Shown: in pieces, positions 43,901-52,956 of the stretch
How the letters are laid out: every line of letters starts with the position of its first letter
Numbering within the stretch: position 1 is the first letter of the stretch
Origin: Temperatibacter marinus
GTDB lineage: Bacteria > Pseudomonadota > Alphaproteobacteria > Sphingomonadales > Kordiimonadaceae
Direction of reading: 5' to 3'
DNA: 64,000 nt
Assembly (NCBI RefSeq): GCF_031598375.1
Contig: NZ_CP123872.1
Coordinates: 3,120,800-3,184,799 of the forward strand
Notes under the pieces: generated by a model
Database searches by the model: none
Told to the model about the DNA's origin: nothing
What the model saw: the letters and a program-made list of their open reading frames with translations, nothing else
Made by a program: the position numbers and the translations under genes

Positions 43901-44569
43901 ATGACCGATGCAATTTCAGCTTTAACGTCCACTGCAGCGACCAGCCGATCGCAGGAAAGTGCAGATAAATTTGATCAGGAATATACAGATTTCCTGTCAC
44001 TTCTGACGACGCAATTGCAGAACCAAGATCCCACGAGCCCGATGGACAGCACTGAATTTACGAACCAGATTGTCCAATTTACAAGCGTTGAACAACAAAT
44101 TCAGACCAATCAGAATTTAGAAAATCTGACCAGCCTGATGACGTCAAGCGTTAATGCGGATGTCACCAGTTATTTAGGCAGAGATGTTGTGATTGATGGC
44201 GGCTTTGGTCAATTGGAGAACGGCACCCTTGACTGGACTTATCAGATGCAGCCCAATGTGACTGCAGCTGGCCTTGCTGTCTTCGATCAAGTGGGCAATC
44301 AAGTTGCATCTTATGATGCCGATACCCTCGTCGGTCAAAAGAGCTTTACTTGGGACGGCATGACCACTGAGGGTGAGACAGCCCCAGAAGGTATTTATGA
44401 ATTACGGGTTCTTGCCTTTGATAGTGAAGGCAATGACATCAATATCCCTACTCAAGTGAAACAAAGAATATCTGAAGTTTCTTTGACAGGGTATGAGCCA
44501 ACCTTCCTAGCAGGTGGGTTACAAGTAACAAAATCAGATATTCTGAGTGTGATGCTGCCTGAAAATTAA
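43901..44569 (+). CDS. flgD: Flagellar hook assembly scaffold protein
   Basis: This 222-residue FlgD caps the growing hook. Signature sequences are QDPTSPMDSTEFTNQIVQF near residues 45-65 and the C-terminal Ig-like part containing SFTWDGMTTEGETAPEGIYE. The N-terminus is the usual unstructured, Ser/Thr-rich secretion signal. It lies between fliK and flgE on the same strand. Confidence 0.93.
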   Translation: MTDAISALTSTAATSRSQESADKFDQEYTDFLSLLTTQLQNQDPTSPMDSTEFTNQIVQFTSVEQQIQTNQNLENLTSLMTSSVNADVTSYLGRDVVIDGGFGQLENGTLDWTYQMQPNVTAAGLAVFDQVGNQVASYDADTLVGQKSFTWDGMTTEGETAPEGIYELRVLAFDSEGNDINIPTQVKQRISEVSLTGYEPTFLAGGLQVTKSDILSVMLPEN

Positions 44570-44591
44570 GGCATATATAACCTCAAATTAA

Positions 44592-44611
44592 GGTGTTATT
44601 TCAATAACACC
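44592..44611. other. Hairpin between flgD and flgE
   Basis: GGTGTTATT (44592-44600) pairs with AATAACACC (44603-44611) across a 2-base loop. No T-run follows, so it may stabilise or attenuate the message rather than terminate it. A direct repeat CTCGGG follows. Confidence 0.45.
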
Positions 44612-44691
44612 ACCCTCGGGCAAAATGCTCGGGTCTAAAGCAGAAAGCAACAAGTGACAATTGTGAAGCGAGTATATTTAGGAGAGATAAA

Positions 44692-46101
44692 ATGGCATTC
44701 ACTTCGTTGGCTGCAGGCGTATCAGGACTACAGAGTTTTTCAGAAGCTGTAGGTGTGATCGCTGACAACATTACAAACGTAAACACGGTGGGATATAAAG
44801 AATCCCGCTCTAGATTTTCGACACTGGTGACAGAAACTGCCGCGATTGCGAGTTACTCACCCGGGGGTGTAAAATCGACAACAGAAACACTGGTCTCAAA
44901 GCAAGGTTTGCTTCAACCATCAGGATCTTCCACAGATTTATCGGTGGACGGTAACGGTTTTTTTCCTGTGCGACAGGAAGCTAACAACACTTCAGAAGTC
45001 ATCTTCACCCGAGCAGGAAGTTTTACTCAGGATCAATCTGGATTTTTGAAAAATACAGCGGGTCTATATTTGATGGGTTGGGAGTTAGACTCTGACGGGT
45101 TACCCCCTGTGAACTCATCGCAGCAAACTGCACTCGAGCCCATCAACTTTATTAGTCAGACTGGTGAAGCCGAAGCCACAGCAGGTATTTCTCTACGAGC
45201 AAATTTCTCTGCCAATTCAGATGTGAATACAGACTATGCTGCTGAAGTTGCAGGAGATGGATATACTGCTGGTGAGATAGCGGACGGTACAATTGCTATC
45301 GCCGGCGATGACTTTGAAGAAGATATTGATGTAGTCGATGCTCAAGGTAATACAGTCACACTCAGGTTAGCGGCTGTAAAATCAGGTGTGAATGAATGGA
45401 CCTATGAAATTTATGCACCAGATGCTTTTGCCGACACTCTGGATAGTGCTGTTCACGGCACGGATGGCCTTGTGGCTTATGGTATTCTAGAATTTAACGG
45501 GGACGGTACGCTCGATCTTGCAAATTCTGAATTCACAGCAGAAAGCGCTGCATCTGGCCTTACCTATCCTGTTGACTTATCATCAACACCAGATCTCACT
45601 CTTGAATTTGATAATGGGGCTGCAGGCACATATGGTTCAGAAGATGTCACCATTGGTTTTGACTTTGGTAACGGATCAGACTCTAGCGGTATCAACCAAA
45701 AAGGGGCGATTACTTCCCTTCTTTCTAAAACAGTCGATGGTGCCGCCTTTGGTGATGTGGTTGGCGTGCAAATCGCATCAAACGGTGATGTAACAACGCT
45801 CTTTGACAGTGGCCTTTCACTTACCCGCTACCGCATTCCAATCTCAACATTCAATAATGCGGATGGCCTGATCAGACGCCAAGGTAATGCTTATGGTCGA
45901 TCCGATATTTCTGGTGAGCCAAGCTTTAAAGAGGCTGGGTCAGCAGGTGCGGGTAAAGTGTCATCAAATACACTAGAGTTATCTACGGTAGATCTAGCGA
46001 ACGAGTTTGCTGAACTGATTAAGGTTCAAAGAGCGTTCTCCTCATCTACACGGATTATCTCCACATCAGATGAGATTTTAGAAGAGCTAACAAGACTTTA
46101 A
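44692..46101 (+). CDS. flgE: Flagellar hook protein
   Basis: This is a 469-residue FlgE. The N-terminus (AAGVSGLQSFSEAVGVIADN) and the rod/hook motif NITNVNTVGYKESR, plus the C-terminal VDLANEFAELIKVQRAF, are the conserved coiled-coil ends. The middle (residues about 150-380) is an acidic, Gly-rich variable domain exposed on the hook. TTAGGAGAG precedes the ATG. An intrinsic terminator follows 30 bases after the stop. Confidence 0.94.
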   Translation: MAFTSLAAGVSGLQSFSEAVGVIADNITNVNTVGYKESRSRFSTLVTETAAIASYSPGGVKSTTETLVSKQGLLQPSGSSTDLSVDGNGFFPVRQEANNTSEVIFTRAGSFTQDQSGFLKNTAGLYLMGWELDSDGLPPVNSSQQTALEPINFISQTGEAEATAGISLRANFSANSDVNTDYAAEVAGDGYTAGEIADGTIAIAGDDFEEDIDVVDAQGNTVTLRLAAVKSGVNEWTYEIYAPDAFADTLDSAVHGTDGLVAYGILEFNGDGTLDLANSEFTAESAASGLTYPVDLSSTPDLTLEFDNGAAGTYGSEDVTIGFDFGNGSDSSGINQKGAITSLLSKTVDGAAFGDVVGVQIASNGDVTTLFDSGLSLTRYRIPISTFNNADGLIRRQGNAYGRSDISGEPSFKEAGSAGAGKVSSNTLELSTVDLANEFAELIKVQRAFSSSTRIISTSDEILEELTRL

Positions 46102-46130
46102 GTCTTTTTAAGCTTCACAATCTCTCCTTA

Positions 46131-46165
46131 GGGGGCTGGCAGCTGACGTTGCCAGCACCCTTTTT
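46131..46165 (+). terminator. Intrinsic terminator after flgE
   Basis: GCTGGCA (46135-46141) pairs with TGCCAGC (46150-46156), extended by GGG/CCC outside, and is followed by TTTTT. It should end the fliK-flgD-flgE transcript. Confidence 0.85.
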
Positions 46166-46284
46166 CTGGTTAACTCTTTGTTATGCTTTATAAAAACTTA
46201 ACAACAATCTTCTATTCTTTCAATCTTCCTTAAGACACATCCTTATATAATTCATTGTGGGTCGAGTACTACGGAGTACTTGAT

Positions 46285-46539
46285 ATGAATATGCAGAGAA
46301 TAAGGAAAAGTTATAAAAAAGAAATGACTTTGGAAGATTTACCAGCTGCGAATACTTCACGATGGATTGCAAGAAGAAAAGCGGCCGTGATACAAGGTGT
46401 TCAATTCGGCCTTTTATCGAAAACTGATGCGTGCGATTTGTATGAAATCAGCGAGGAAGAATTTGATTCTTGGGAAAATGCGATTAAGACGAATGGCATA
46501 AATGCCTTGAAAATTACAAAATTGCAGAAATATCGCTAA
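46285..46539 (+). CDS. sciP: SciP/DUF1153 CtrA-inhibitor-like protein
   Basis: This 84-residue protein carries the DUF1153 pattern: TLEDLPAANTSRWIARRKAAV, then GLLSKTDACDLYEISEEEF and the closing ALKITKLQKYR. In Caulobacter SciP binds CtrA and represses CtrA-dependent promoters, including early flagellar ones. The ATG at 46285 has GGAG 8 bases upstream. A TTG further upstream (46255) would add ten residues without support. It stands alone before the fliF operon. Confidence 0.85.
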   Translation: MNMQRIRKSYKKEMTLEDLPAANTSRWIARRKAAVIQGVQFGLLSKTDACDLYEISEEEFDSWENAIKTNGINALKITKLQKYR

Positions 46540-46660
46540 GATCACAGTTAAGTGTTTATGACGCAAAACAGGAGGTTTTCTTCCTAAATATATAATATTT
46601 CAGAAAAAATATAAGATTCGTCGTTTTTTTTAATTGATTCTAGGCAAATTTTTCCTAGAA

Positions 46661-46675
46661 TTAACACACTCTTTA
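46661..46675 (+). promoter_or_regulatory. CtrA-like motif upstream of fliF
   Basis: TTAA-N7-TTTA differs from the CtrA consensus TTAA-N7-TTAA at one position and lies about 120 bases before fliF. An 8-bp inverted repeat, ATTCTAGG/CCTAGAAT (46637-46661), abuts it. Evidence is limited to the motif. Confidence 0.4.
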
Positions 46676-46792
46676 CCAATTTGAGTAAAAATACGCCAAA
46701 AGCATTTAAACTCTTTGCGATTGAAGTATGGTTTCACTCCTGACTAAATGATTAACGAGTAATGTCGCGGACTAAAGAGTGAGAGGGAAAAA

Positions 46793-48523
46793 ATGGACGG
46801 AATTATTCAGTTCTTTAAAAATCTTGGCACTGTGCGCCTTATGGTATTTGGCGTTGTCGGTGTTATAGTTGTCTTTCTATTTTCAGCGATTATAGGCAAT
46901 GTGGCCAAAGGCCCCATGGAAGTGCTCTATACGAACTTAGATCAAGACAGCTCAAACAGGATCATTACAACCTTGCAGGCACGAAATATTGATTATAGTG
47001 CTGAAGGCGGTGGGACCATCCAAGTGCCAAGCAGCATCGCACGTACTTTGCGGATGGAATTGGCCGAGCAAGGCATGAGTGGAACTGTCCCTGGTTATAA
47101 AGAATTATTTGATAGCGAAGCCGGCACTTTTGGTAAGACCAGCTTTGAACTTAATCTGAACAAGAAGAGAGCCCTAGAGGGCGAACTCGCGAAAACATTT
47201 AAAGCACTCAAAGGTGTTTCCAATGCTCGTGTGCATGTTGTTCTCCCTGAACGCCGTGCTTTTGGATCTACCCAAGAAGCAACAGCTTCTGTTGTGATTA
47301 CTCCTGCGCGGGGTGGTGTCAGCCTTTCTGAAGCACAAGCCATGCAGTCTATTGCAGCATCCTCCATTCCTGGCTTGTCACCTGACCGTGTAACAGTTGT
47401 TGAAACCTCCGGCCGACGCCTCACAGATGGCTCTGGTCAGGATCGTATGGGCAATGCCAGCAATATTGAGGACATTCGCCGAACAAAAGAAGCGCTCTTC
47501 AGGGATCGAATTGAAACGCAGTTAGAACGTGTTGTAGGCCTTGGACGCGTACAAGCTAATGTCACACTTGAGATGACCACGTCACGCGTGACAGAGAATG
47601 CCACCGTCTACGACCCGGACGGTCAGGTTGTCATTGGGCAGCAAACCACAGAAGAGGAAAGTAACGATCTTAATCCTGAAGGTGGTCAAGCAACTGTCGG
47701 CAATACACAACCAGGGACAACGGGCGCGGGGGCTGGATCTGGCAATAGCTCCACCAAAACGTCAGAGCAAACCAATTTCCAAAACTCAGTGACTAAGCGT
47801 ACTACTGTTAGAGAACCTGGCGAAATTACAAAGATGTTTGTCTCTGTTCTCGTTGATTATGAACGTCCTATTGACCCGAACACACGTCAACTTCTCGCAC
47901 CTATTGAGCGAGATACGACCGCGATGGATAGGATCCGTAACCTTGTGATCGCCTCTATTCCAATTGAAATTGATACACAGAATGCCGCCAACAGCCGCGA
48001 TCGTCTGCAGGTAGAACAAATGTTATTCGCTGAAGAACCTGAGATCGAAGAGGATGTTGAACCTCTTGAAGTCTTAGGTTTCAGTAAAGAAGATCTTATG
48101 CCGCTTGTTTCCACTCTTGTCTGGGGCTTGCTGGCTATTCTTTCTCTCCTTCTTGTCGTAAGACCTCTTATCGGGAAGCTAATCGAAGCAATCCCGGATA
48201 AAGTACAACAACCAGATCCGGACCAAATAGAGAATAAAGCGACCATGTCTTCACCTATTCTCATTACAGCTGATGGCCAACCCATTTCTCAAGAGGTCAT
48301 TGCTGCTGCAGCCGAGGGCGACGAAGAAGCCACCCAACAAGTTCTTGAAGCGCGTCAAACAGGTCAAATTGTCGAAGAGAATATGGGCATTGAAGCCAAG
48401 ATTAACGTGGCCCAAGTTGAGGGCCGTATTCAGGATAGTGCCTTGAAAAAGGTTTCTGAAATTATTGCAACAAGTCCTGTTGAATCTGCGGCGATCATCC
48501 GCAGTTGGTTGTATGAAGATTAG
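46793..48523 (+). CDS. fliF: Flagellar M-ring protein
   Basis: This is a 576-residue FliF. A transmembrane segment lies near residues 15-38 (LMVFGVVGVIVVFLFSAII), followed by the YscJ-type ring domain (EVLYTNLDQDSSNRIITTL, KRALEGELAKTF, VSNARVHVVLPERRAF). A Gly/Ser/Thr-rich periplasmic loop occurs near 300-335. A second membrane segment lies near 442-462, and the C-terminal FliG-binding tail ends in SAAIIRSWLYED. It is the first gene of a long motor operon ending around 59.4 kb. Confidence 0.95.
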   Translation: MDGIIQFFKNLGTVRLMVFGVVGVIVVFLFSAIIGNVAKGPMEVLYTNLDQDSSNRIITTLQARNIDYSAEGGGTIQVPSSIARTLRMELAEQGMSGTVPGYKELFDSEAGTFGKTSFELNLNKKRALEGELAKTFKALKGVSNARVHVVLPERRAFGSTQEATASVVITPARGGVSLSEAQAMQSIAASSIPGLSPDRVTVVETSGRRLTDGSGQDRMGNASNIEDIRRTKEALFRDRIETQLERVVGLGRVQANVTLEMTTSRVTENATVYDPDGQVVIGQQTTEEESNDLNPEGGQATVGNTQPGTTGAGAGSGNSSTKTSEQTNFQNSVTKRTTVREPGEITKMFVSVLVDYERPIDPNTRQLLAPIERDTTAMDRIRNLVIASIPIEIDTQNAANSRDRLQVEQMLFAEEPEIEEDVEPLEVLGFSKEDLMPLVSTLVWGLLAILSLLLVVRPLIGKLIEAIPDKVQQPDPDQIENKATMSSPILITADGQPISQEVIAAAAEGDEEATQQVLEARQTGQIVEENMGIEAKINVAQVEGRIQDSALKKVSEIIATSPVESAAIIRSWLYED

Positions 48524-48540
48524 AGTTAGGATGGTAGGCA

Positions 48541-49557
48541 ATGGCTGATATTGAAGACTTTGCAAAAATGACCGGCACCCAAAAAGCAGCAGCTTTCATG
48601 CTTGCAATTGGCGAGGAAACCGGGCGTGGTATATGGGAAATCCTAACAGACGACGAGATTAGAGAATTATCTCAACATATGTCTAATCTTGGCTCTCTTA
48701 GAGCAGGTTCTGTGGAAGAGCTTTTTATTGAATTTGCCTCTAAAGTCTCCACAGTAGGTAACTTAAACGGTTCCTTTGAAAGCACTGAACGCTTACTTGG
48801 TAAAATTCTACCCGGGGACCGAGTTCAGCAGATTATGGACGAGATTAGAGGCCCTGCTGGTCGGACCATGTGGGACAAACTTGGGAATGTAAACGAAGTC
48901 GTCCTCGCAAGTTATTTAAAAAATGAATATCCACAAACGGTTGCTGTTGTGCTTCAAAAAATCAAGCCTGAACATGCTTCTCGTGTCCTTTCTGTTCTGC
49001 CCGAGGATTTTTCAATGGAAGTTATCATGCGGATGCTGCGGATGGAATCTGTTCAAAAAGATATCCTCGACAAAGTAGAACAAACTTTGCGCGTAGAATT
49101 TATGAATAACTTAGCGCGTACATCACGACGAGATAGCCACGAAACAATCGCGGAAATTTTCAACTATCTTGATCGCAGTGCAGAATCGCGCTTCTTAGCC
49201 TCTCTCGAAGATCGGAACAGAGACAGTGCAGAAAAAATTCGCGCTCTCATGTTTACATTCGAGGACCTTGCCAAACTTGATCCTGGCGGGGTTCAAACGC
49301 TTCTTAGAAATGTCGATAAAGACCGCTTAGCTCTCGCTATGAAAGGGGCTTCAGACACCCTAAGAGATTTATTCTTCTCAAATATGTCAGAGCGGGCTGC
49401 AAAAATCCTTAAAGAAGATATGGAAGCCATGGGCCCTGTAAGATTACGAGACGTAGATGAAGCTCAGATGGATATGGTGAACAAAGCCAAGGATCTTGCT
49501 GAGGCTGGTGAAATTATGCTTTCTGATAATAAAGGCGAAGACGAGCTTATCTACTAA
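48541..49557 (+). CDS. fliG: Flagellar motor switch protein
   Basis: This is a 338-residue FliG. It shows the N-terminal FliF-binding part ([13 protein letters not shown]), the middle [14 protein letters not shown] with the EHPQ-like region ([14 protein letters not shown]), and the C-terminal torque helix with charged residues ([25 protein letters not shown] in part, [13 protein letters not shown]). It starts 17 bases after fliF. Confidence 0.95.
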   Translation: MADIEDFAKMTGTQKAAAFMLAIGEETGRGIWEILTDDEIRELSQHMSNLGSLRAGSVEELFIEFASKVSTVGNLNGSFESTERLLGKILPGDRVQQIMDEIRGPAGRTMWDKLGNVNEVVLASYLKNEYPQTVAVVLQKIKPEHASRVLSVLPEDFSMEVIMRMLRMESVQKDILDKVEQTLRVEFMNNLARTSRRDSHETIAEIFNYLDRSAESRFLASLEDRNRDSAEKIRALMFTFEDLAKLDPGGVQTLLRNVDKDRLALAMKGASDTLRDLFFSNMSERAAKILKEDMEAMGPVRLRDVDEAQMDMVNKAKDLAEAGEIMLSDNKGEDELIY

Positions 49558-49575
49558 AAGCTTCTTAGGACACTT

Positions 49576-50205
49576 ATGGAACCTGTTAAATTTACATTCG
49601 ACAAAAGTTTTGATGCTGGAGCGAGCAATCGTCACGAAGAAGAGATGAGTAACCTTCGCGAACAGGCCGATGCTGACAAACAATCTGCGCATCAAGCTGG
49701 TTTTCAAGAAGGGCATGCCCAAGCGCTTTCAGAAATTGAATCAGCCACTCAAGCAGTCATGGAACAACTACATCAGACAACTGTTGGTCTATTTAATGAA
49801 TTTCACACTATTCAAAATCAAGTGTCTGCCGAGAGCGCTCAAATTGCACATATGGTAGGCTTACAGTTAGCAGAAAATCTAATAAAAAAAGCCCCAATTA
49901 CTGAGATTGAAAAACTGCTCATGGGCATTTTTGATGATCTTCGTGATCAACCAAGACTTATAATTCGTGTTAATAACGATGTGGCAGATGCCATTAATGA
50001 CCGTATCAAAGAGTTGCAATCACGTGCTGACTTTGAGGGCGAAATAGTTCTTGCCGCTGATCCTGCCTTTAACCCTCAAGATATTGCTGTTGAATGGGCC
50101 GATGGCGGAATTAAACGAGACTTTGAGGCAATTCAGCAAACAATTAATGATAAAGTAGCAAATTTTGTGACAGGACTTGTTGGTGAACAAGAACAAGCCT
50201 CATAA
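49576..50205 (+). CDS. fliH: Flagellar export ATPase regulator FliH-like
   Basis: This 209-residue protein sits where fliH is expected, 18 bases after fliG. The N-terminus is charged with a helical GxxxG-like stretch (AHQAGFQEGHAQAL). The C-terminal half matches the FliH/HrpE domain (ENLIKKAPITEIEKLL, RLIIRVNNDVADAI, FNPQDIAVEWADGGIKRD). FliH binds the ATPase FliI, which is encoded at 62427 on the opposite strand. Confidence 0.85.
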   Translation: MEPVKFTFDKSFDAGASNRHEEEMSNLREQADADKQSAHQAGFQEGHAQALSEIESATQAVMEQLHQTTVGLFNEFHTIQNQVSAESAQIAHMVGLQLAENLIKKAPITEIEKLLMGIFDDLRDQPRLIIRVNNDVADAINDRIKELQSRADFEGEIVLAADPAFNPQDIAVEWADGGIKRDFEAIQQTINDKVANFVTGLVGEQEQAS

Positions 50206-50271
50206 GAGTATAACAAACCCTTGTTGGGTCTAGAAAATCCCACTGGGGAAGAGGAATCAGGGAGTTAAAGA

Positions 50272-50610
50272 ATGGCAGATGAAGAAGACGTAGGCTTAGA
50301 AGAGCTGAATAGTGAAAAAAATGTGCCTGATCTAGCTGAACATGATGATGGCATCATGCGGACAGGTGCTGAGCTTGAGCCCGTGTTTGATGTTCCGGTT
50401 AAAGTGCAGGCTGTTCTTGGGAAATCCGTATTAGAGGTGAATAACCTTCTAAAACTAGCCCCTGGTGCTGTCATTGAGCTTGACCGCAAAGTTGGCGAAG
50501 CCATTGATATCTACGTTAACAATAGATTGGTTGCCCGAGGGGAAGTGGTTCTAGTTGAGGACCATTTGGGTGTTACCATGACAGAAATCATTAAAATTGA
50601 TGGCGGCTAA
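50272..50610 (+). CDS. fliN: Flagellar motor switch protein FliN
   Basis: This is a 112-residue FliN. An acidic N-terminal extension of about 38 residues precedes a complete SpoA (surface presentation of antigens) domain: FDVPVKVQAVLGKSVLEV, LLKLAPGAVIELDRKVGE, IDIYVNNRLVARGEVVLV. It forms the C-ring with FliG and FliM; no fliM is present in this window. Confidence 0.93.
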   Translation: MADEEDVGLEELNSEKNVPDLAEHDDGIMRTGAELEPVFDVPVKVQAVLGKSVLEVNNLLKLAPGAVIELDRKVGEAIDIYVNNRLVARGEVVLVEDHLGVTMTEIIKIDGG

Positions 50611-50639
50611 GGTTTGAAGCCACTGGGGAGGTCACTTCT

Positions 50640-51404
50640 ATGAGTACATTTTTAGGTATGCTATCTGCTTTTGGGTTAGTTATTGCAGCTATAATGATTG
50701 GCGGCGACCCCCTTAAGTTCATTAATTTACAAGGCATCTTGATTGTCTTCTTTGGTACTTTTGCCGTCACAGGTATTAGTTTTCGCTTTTCAGAGATCAT
50801 AGGAATGCCAAGCAATATCTTCAGAGTGCTACAACGGGGCCATATTGATCTATCTGAAGAAGCCATAAAAATGCTCAAAATCGCGCAAGAAGCTCGCAGG
50901 CTAAACGACGACCTTAAATTGGAAAAATTATTGCCTGCTGTTAAATCAAGCCCAGTTCTGCACAAAGCCATACAATTGATCGTTGATGGCCATACAGCCG
51001 ATGAAATTGAGCAAGTGCTAAGGCGTGAATCTAGTACAAATTCTGACCGACATATGCGCGCGGTTGCCTTTTTACGAAGAGCCGGCGATGTTGCTCCAGC
51101 TATGGGGCTTATAGGTACATTGATCGGCCTGATAAAAATGCTCGGAGCCCTTGACGACCCGTCTGCAATCGGTCCTGCGATGGCTGTTGCCCTCTTAACC
51201 ACCTTTTATGGTGCTCTGATGGCTCATCTTGTTTTTATCCCCCTAGCCGCAAAGACAGAGCATTGCTCTAGTGAAGAAACGTTGGTTAATAATTTATATA
51301 CGATGGGCGCAGCCTCCATTCGACGAAGAGAAAATCCCCGTCGACTTGAGATGCTCTTAAATACAGTTTTGCCCCCAGCTAAGCGGGTAACGTTTTTTCA
51401 ATAA
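50640..51404 (+). CDS. motA: MotA-type flagellar stator protein
   Basis: This 254-residue protein of the MotA/TolQ/ExbB family has four membrane segments (near residues 5-20, 30-48, 148-168, 180-200). The conserved core includes LRRAGDVAPAMGLIGTLIGL and AMAVALLTTFYGALMAHLVF. The cytoplasmic loop between helices 2 and 3 holds the charged residues that meet FliG. No motB follows, so the partner is encoded elsewhere. PomA-like sodium use cannot be excluded. Confidence 0.85.
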   Translation: MSTFLGMLSAFGLVIAAIMIGGDPLKFINLQGILIVFFGTFAVTGISFRFSEIIGMPSNIFRVLQRGHIDLSEEAIKMLKIAQEARRLNDDLKLEKLLPAVKSSPVLHKAIQLIVDGHTADEIEQVLRRESSTNSDRHMRAVAFLRRAGDVAPAMGLIGTLIGLIKMLGALDDPSAIGPAMAVALLTTFYGALMAHLVFIPLAAKTEHCSSEETLVNNLYTMGAASIRRRENPRRLEMLLNTVLPPAKRVTFFQ

Positions 51405-51471
51405 CAGAAAAAGCGGCAACTAAACCATAAGAATAGAAAGCCGACTAACGGCGCTATGTAAGGAAAAGATC

Positions 51472-52923
51472 ATGCGACTTTTGATCGTTGGAACATTAGA
51501 TGGACAATTGGGAGCTGCGAGCCGCATTGCCATGAATCGCGGGGCTCAAGTCACCCATGCAAATGATATTGAAACAGCCCTTTCTATCTTAAGAAGCAAA
51601 GGCGCTGACTTATTGATGGTTGAAATCTCTGTAGACATCCCTAACCTCATTCCGCGCTTAAAAGCAGAGCATTTTGCCCTCCCAGTGGTGGCCTGTGGCA
51701 TTGGAACAGATCCAAAAACAGCCGCTGCGGCCATCCGAAGCGGTGCAAAGGAATATATCCCACTACCGCCAGAAGCCGATATGATTGCTGCTGTCTTACA
51801 GGCTGTTGCAGAAGATGACCAAAATTTCATATACCGCGATGATGTGATGAAAAATGTTGCTGCATTAGCGGATCAAGTCGCGCCGAGTGAAGCCAGTATT
51901 ATGATCACAGGAGAGAGTGGAACGGGTAAAGAAGTGATGGCGCGCTATCTTCACGGAAAATCTCGTCGTGCTAATTTGCCTTTTGTCGCTGTTAATTGCG
52001 CAGCCATTCCAGAAAATTTGCTTGAATCAGAGCTCTTTGGCCACGAAAAAGGCGCTTTTACAGGCGCTGTCGCCAAACGTATTGGTAAATTTGAAGAAGC
52101 CGATAAAGGCACTCTTCTTTTGGACGAGATTAGTGAGATGGATGTCCGTCTCCAAGCTAAGTTGCTCAGAGCCATTCAAGAACGACAAATTGATCGCGTG
52201 GGAGGATCCAAACCTGTTGATGTGGATATTCGTATTATTGCCACGTCTAACAGAAACCTTCAAGAAGCTGTAAAAGAAGGTACATTCCGAGAAGATCTAT
52301 TTTTCCGGCTCAATGTGGTGAATCTTCGCGTCCCCCCACTGAGAGAGAGACCAAAAGACATTGAAGCTCTTGCTCAGCATTTCTCAGATAAATATGCTGA
52401 AGTCAATCAAATGGGAAAGAAAGCGATAACAAAATCTGCATTTGAAGCGCTTACACATCATAGCTGGCCTGGTAATGTCAGAGAATTAGAAAATGCCATG
52501 CACAGAGCGGTCCTATTAGCCTCAGGCGATGAGATTGGTCCAGAAGCAATAATGCTACCTGATGCAAGTGGAAATCTAACACTGACAATGGGAGGGGCCA
52601 CAGCGGCATCTGCTCCTGAAATGACAGGTGGAAATCCTGCTAACCTTGCAAGTGAGACAGCTGCGACAGGTGCGTGGGCTGCAAACGAAGCTTCAACAGC
52701 TTCACCTTCTCAAGAAGAAGACGCGCAAACAGCAAACCTTGTTGGCCGTACTGTTGCAGAAGTTGAGCGCGATCTTATTATCGATACACTTAAGCATTGC
52801 ATCGGGAATAGAACACATGCGGCTAATATTCTTGGTATCTCCATTAGAACCCTCAGAAATAAATTGAACCAATATCAGACTGATGGAATCAATGTTCCTC
52901 AGCCTGGTGAAGGTGTTCGATAA
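51472..52923 (+). CDS. flbD: FlbD-type sigma-54 activator
   Basis: This is a 483-residue NtrC-like activator. The N-terminal receiver-like domain (residues 1-115) has Glu51 where a phosphorylatable Asp would be (DLLMVEISVD), as in regulators acting without phosphorylation. The AAA+ core has Walker A ITGESGTGKEVMAR, the sigma-54 contact GAFTGA in EKGAFTGAVAKR, Walker B GTLLLDEISEMD and the arginine finger region. A Fis-type helix-turn-helix (AANILGISIRTLRNKL) closes the protein. It probably drives the sigma-54 promoter at 41595 and other late flagellar genes. Confidence 0.92.
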   Translation: MRLLIVGTLDGQLGAASRIAMNRGAQVTHANDIETALSILRSKGADLLMVEISVDIPNLIPRLKAEHFALPVVACGIGTDPKTAAAAIRSGAKEYIPLPPEADMIAAVLQAVAEDDQNFIYRDDVMKNVAALADQVAPSEASIMITGESGTGKEVMARYLHGKSRRANLPFVAVNCAAIPENLLESELFGHEKGAFTGAVAKRIGKFEEADKGTLLLDEISEMDVRLQAKLLRAIQERQIDRVGGSKPVDVDIRIIATSNRNLQEAVKEGTFREDLFFRLNVVNLRVPPLRERPKDIEALAQHFSDKYAEVNQMGKKAITKSAFEALTHHSWPGNVRELENAMHRAVLLASGDEIGPEAIMLPDASGNLTLTMGGATAASAPEMTGGNPANLASETAATGAWAANEASTASPSQEEDAQTANLVGRTVAEVERDLIIDTLKHCIGNRTHAANILGISIRTLRNKLNQYQTDGINVPQPGEGVR

Positions 52924-52956
52924 TTTTATTTCCCTTGAAAGTAGGATCTCTGAGTA

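Noticed and set aside
50591..51202. 203-codon minus-strand open frame opposite motA
   Set aside because: It is antisense to a clear MotA gene and has serine/arginine-rich composition typical of a shadow frame.
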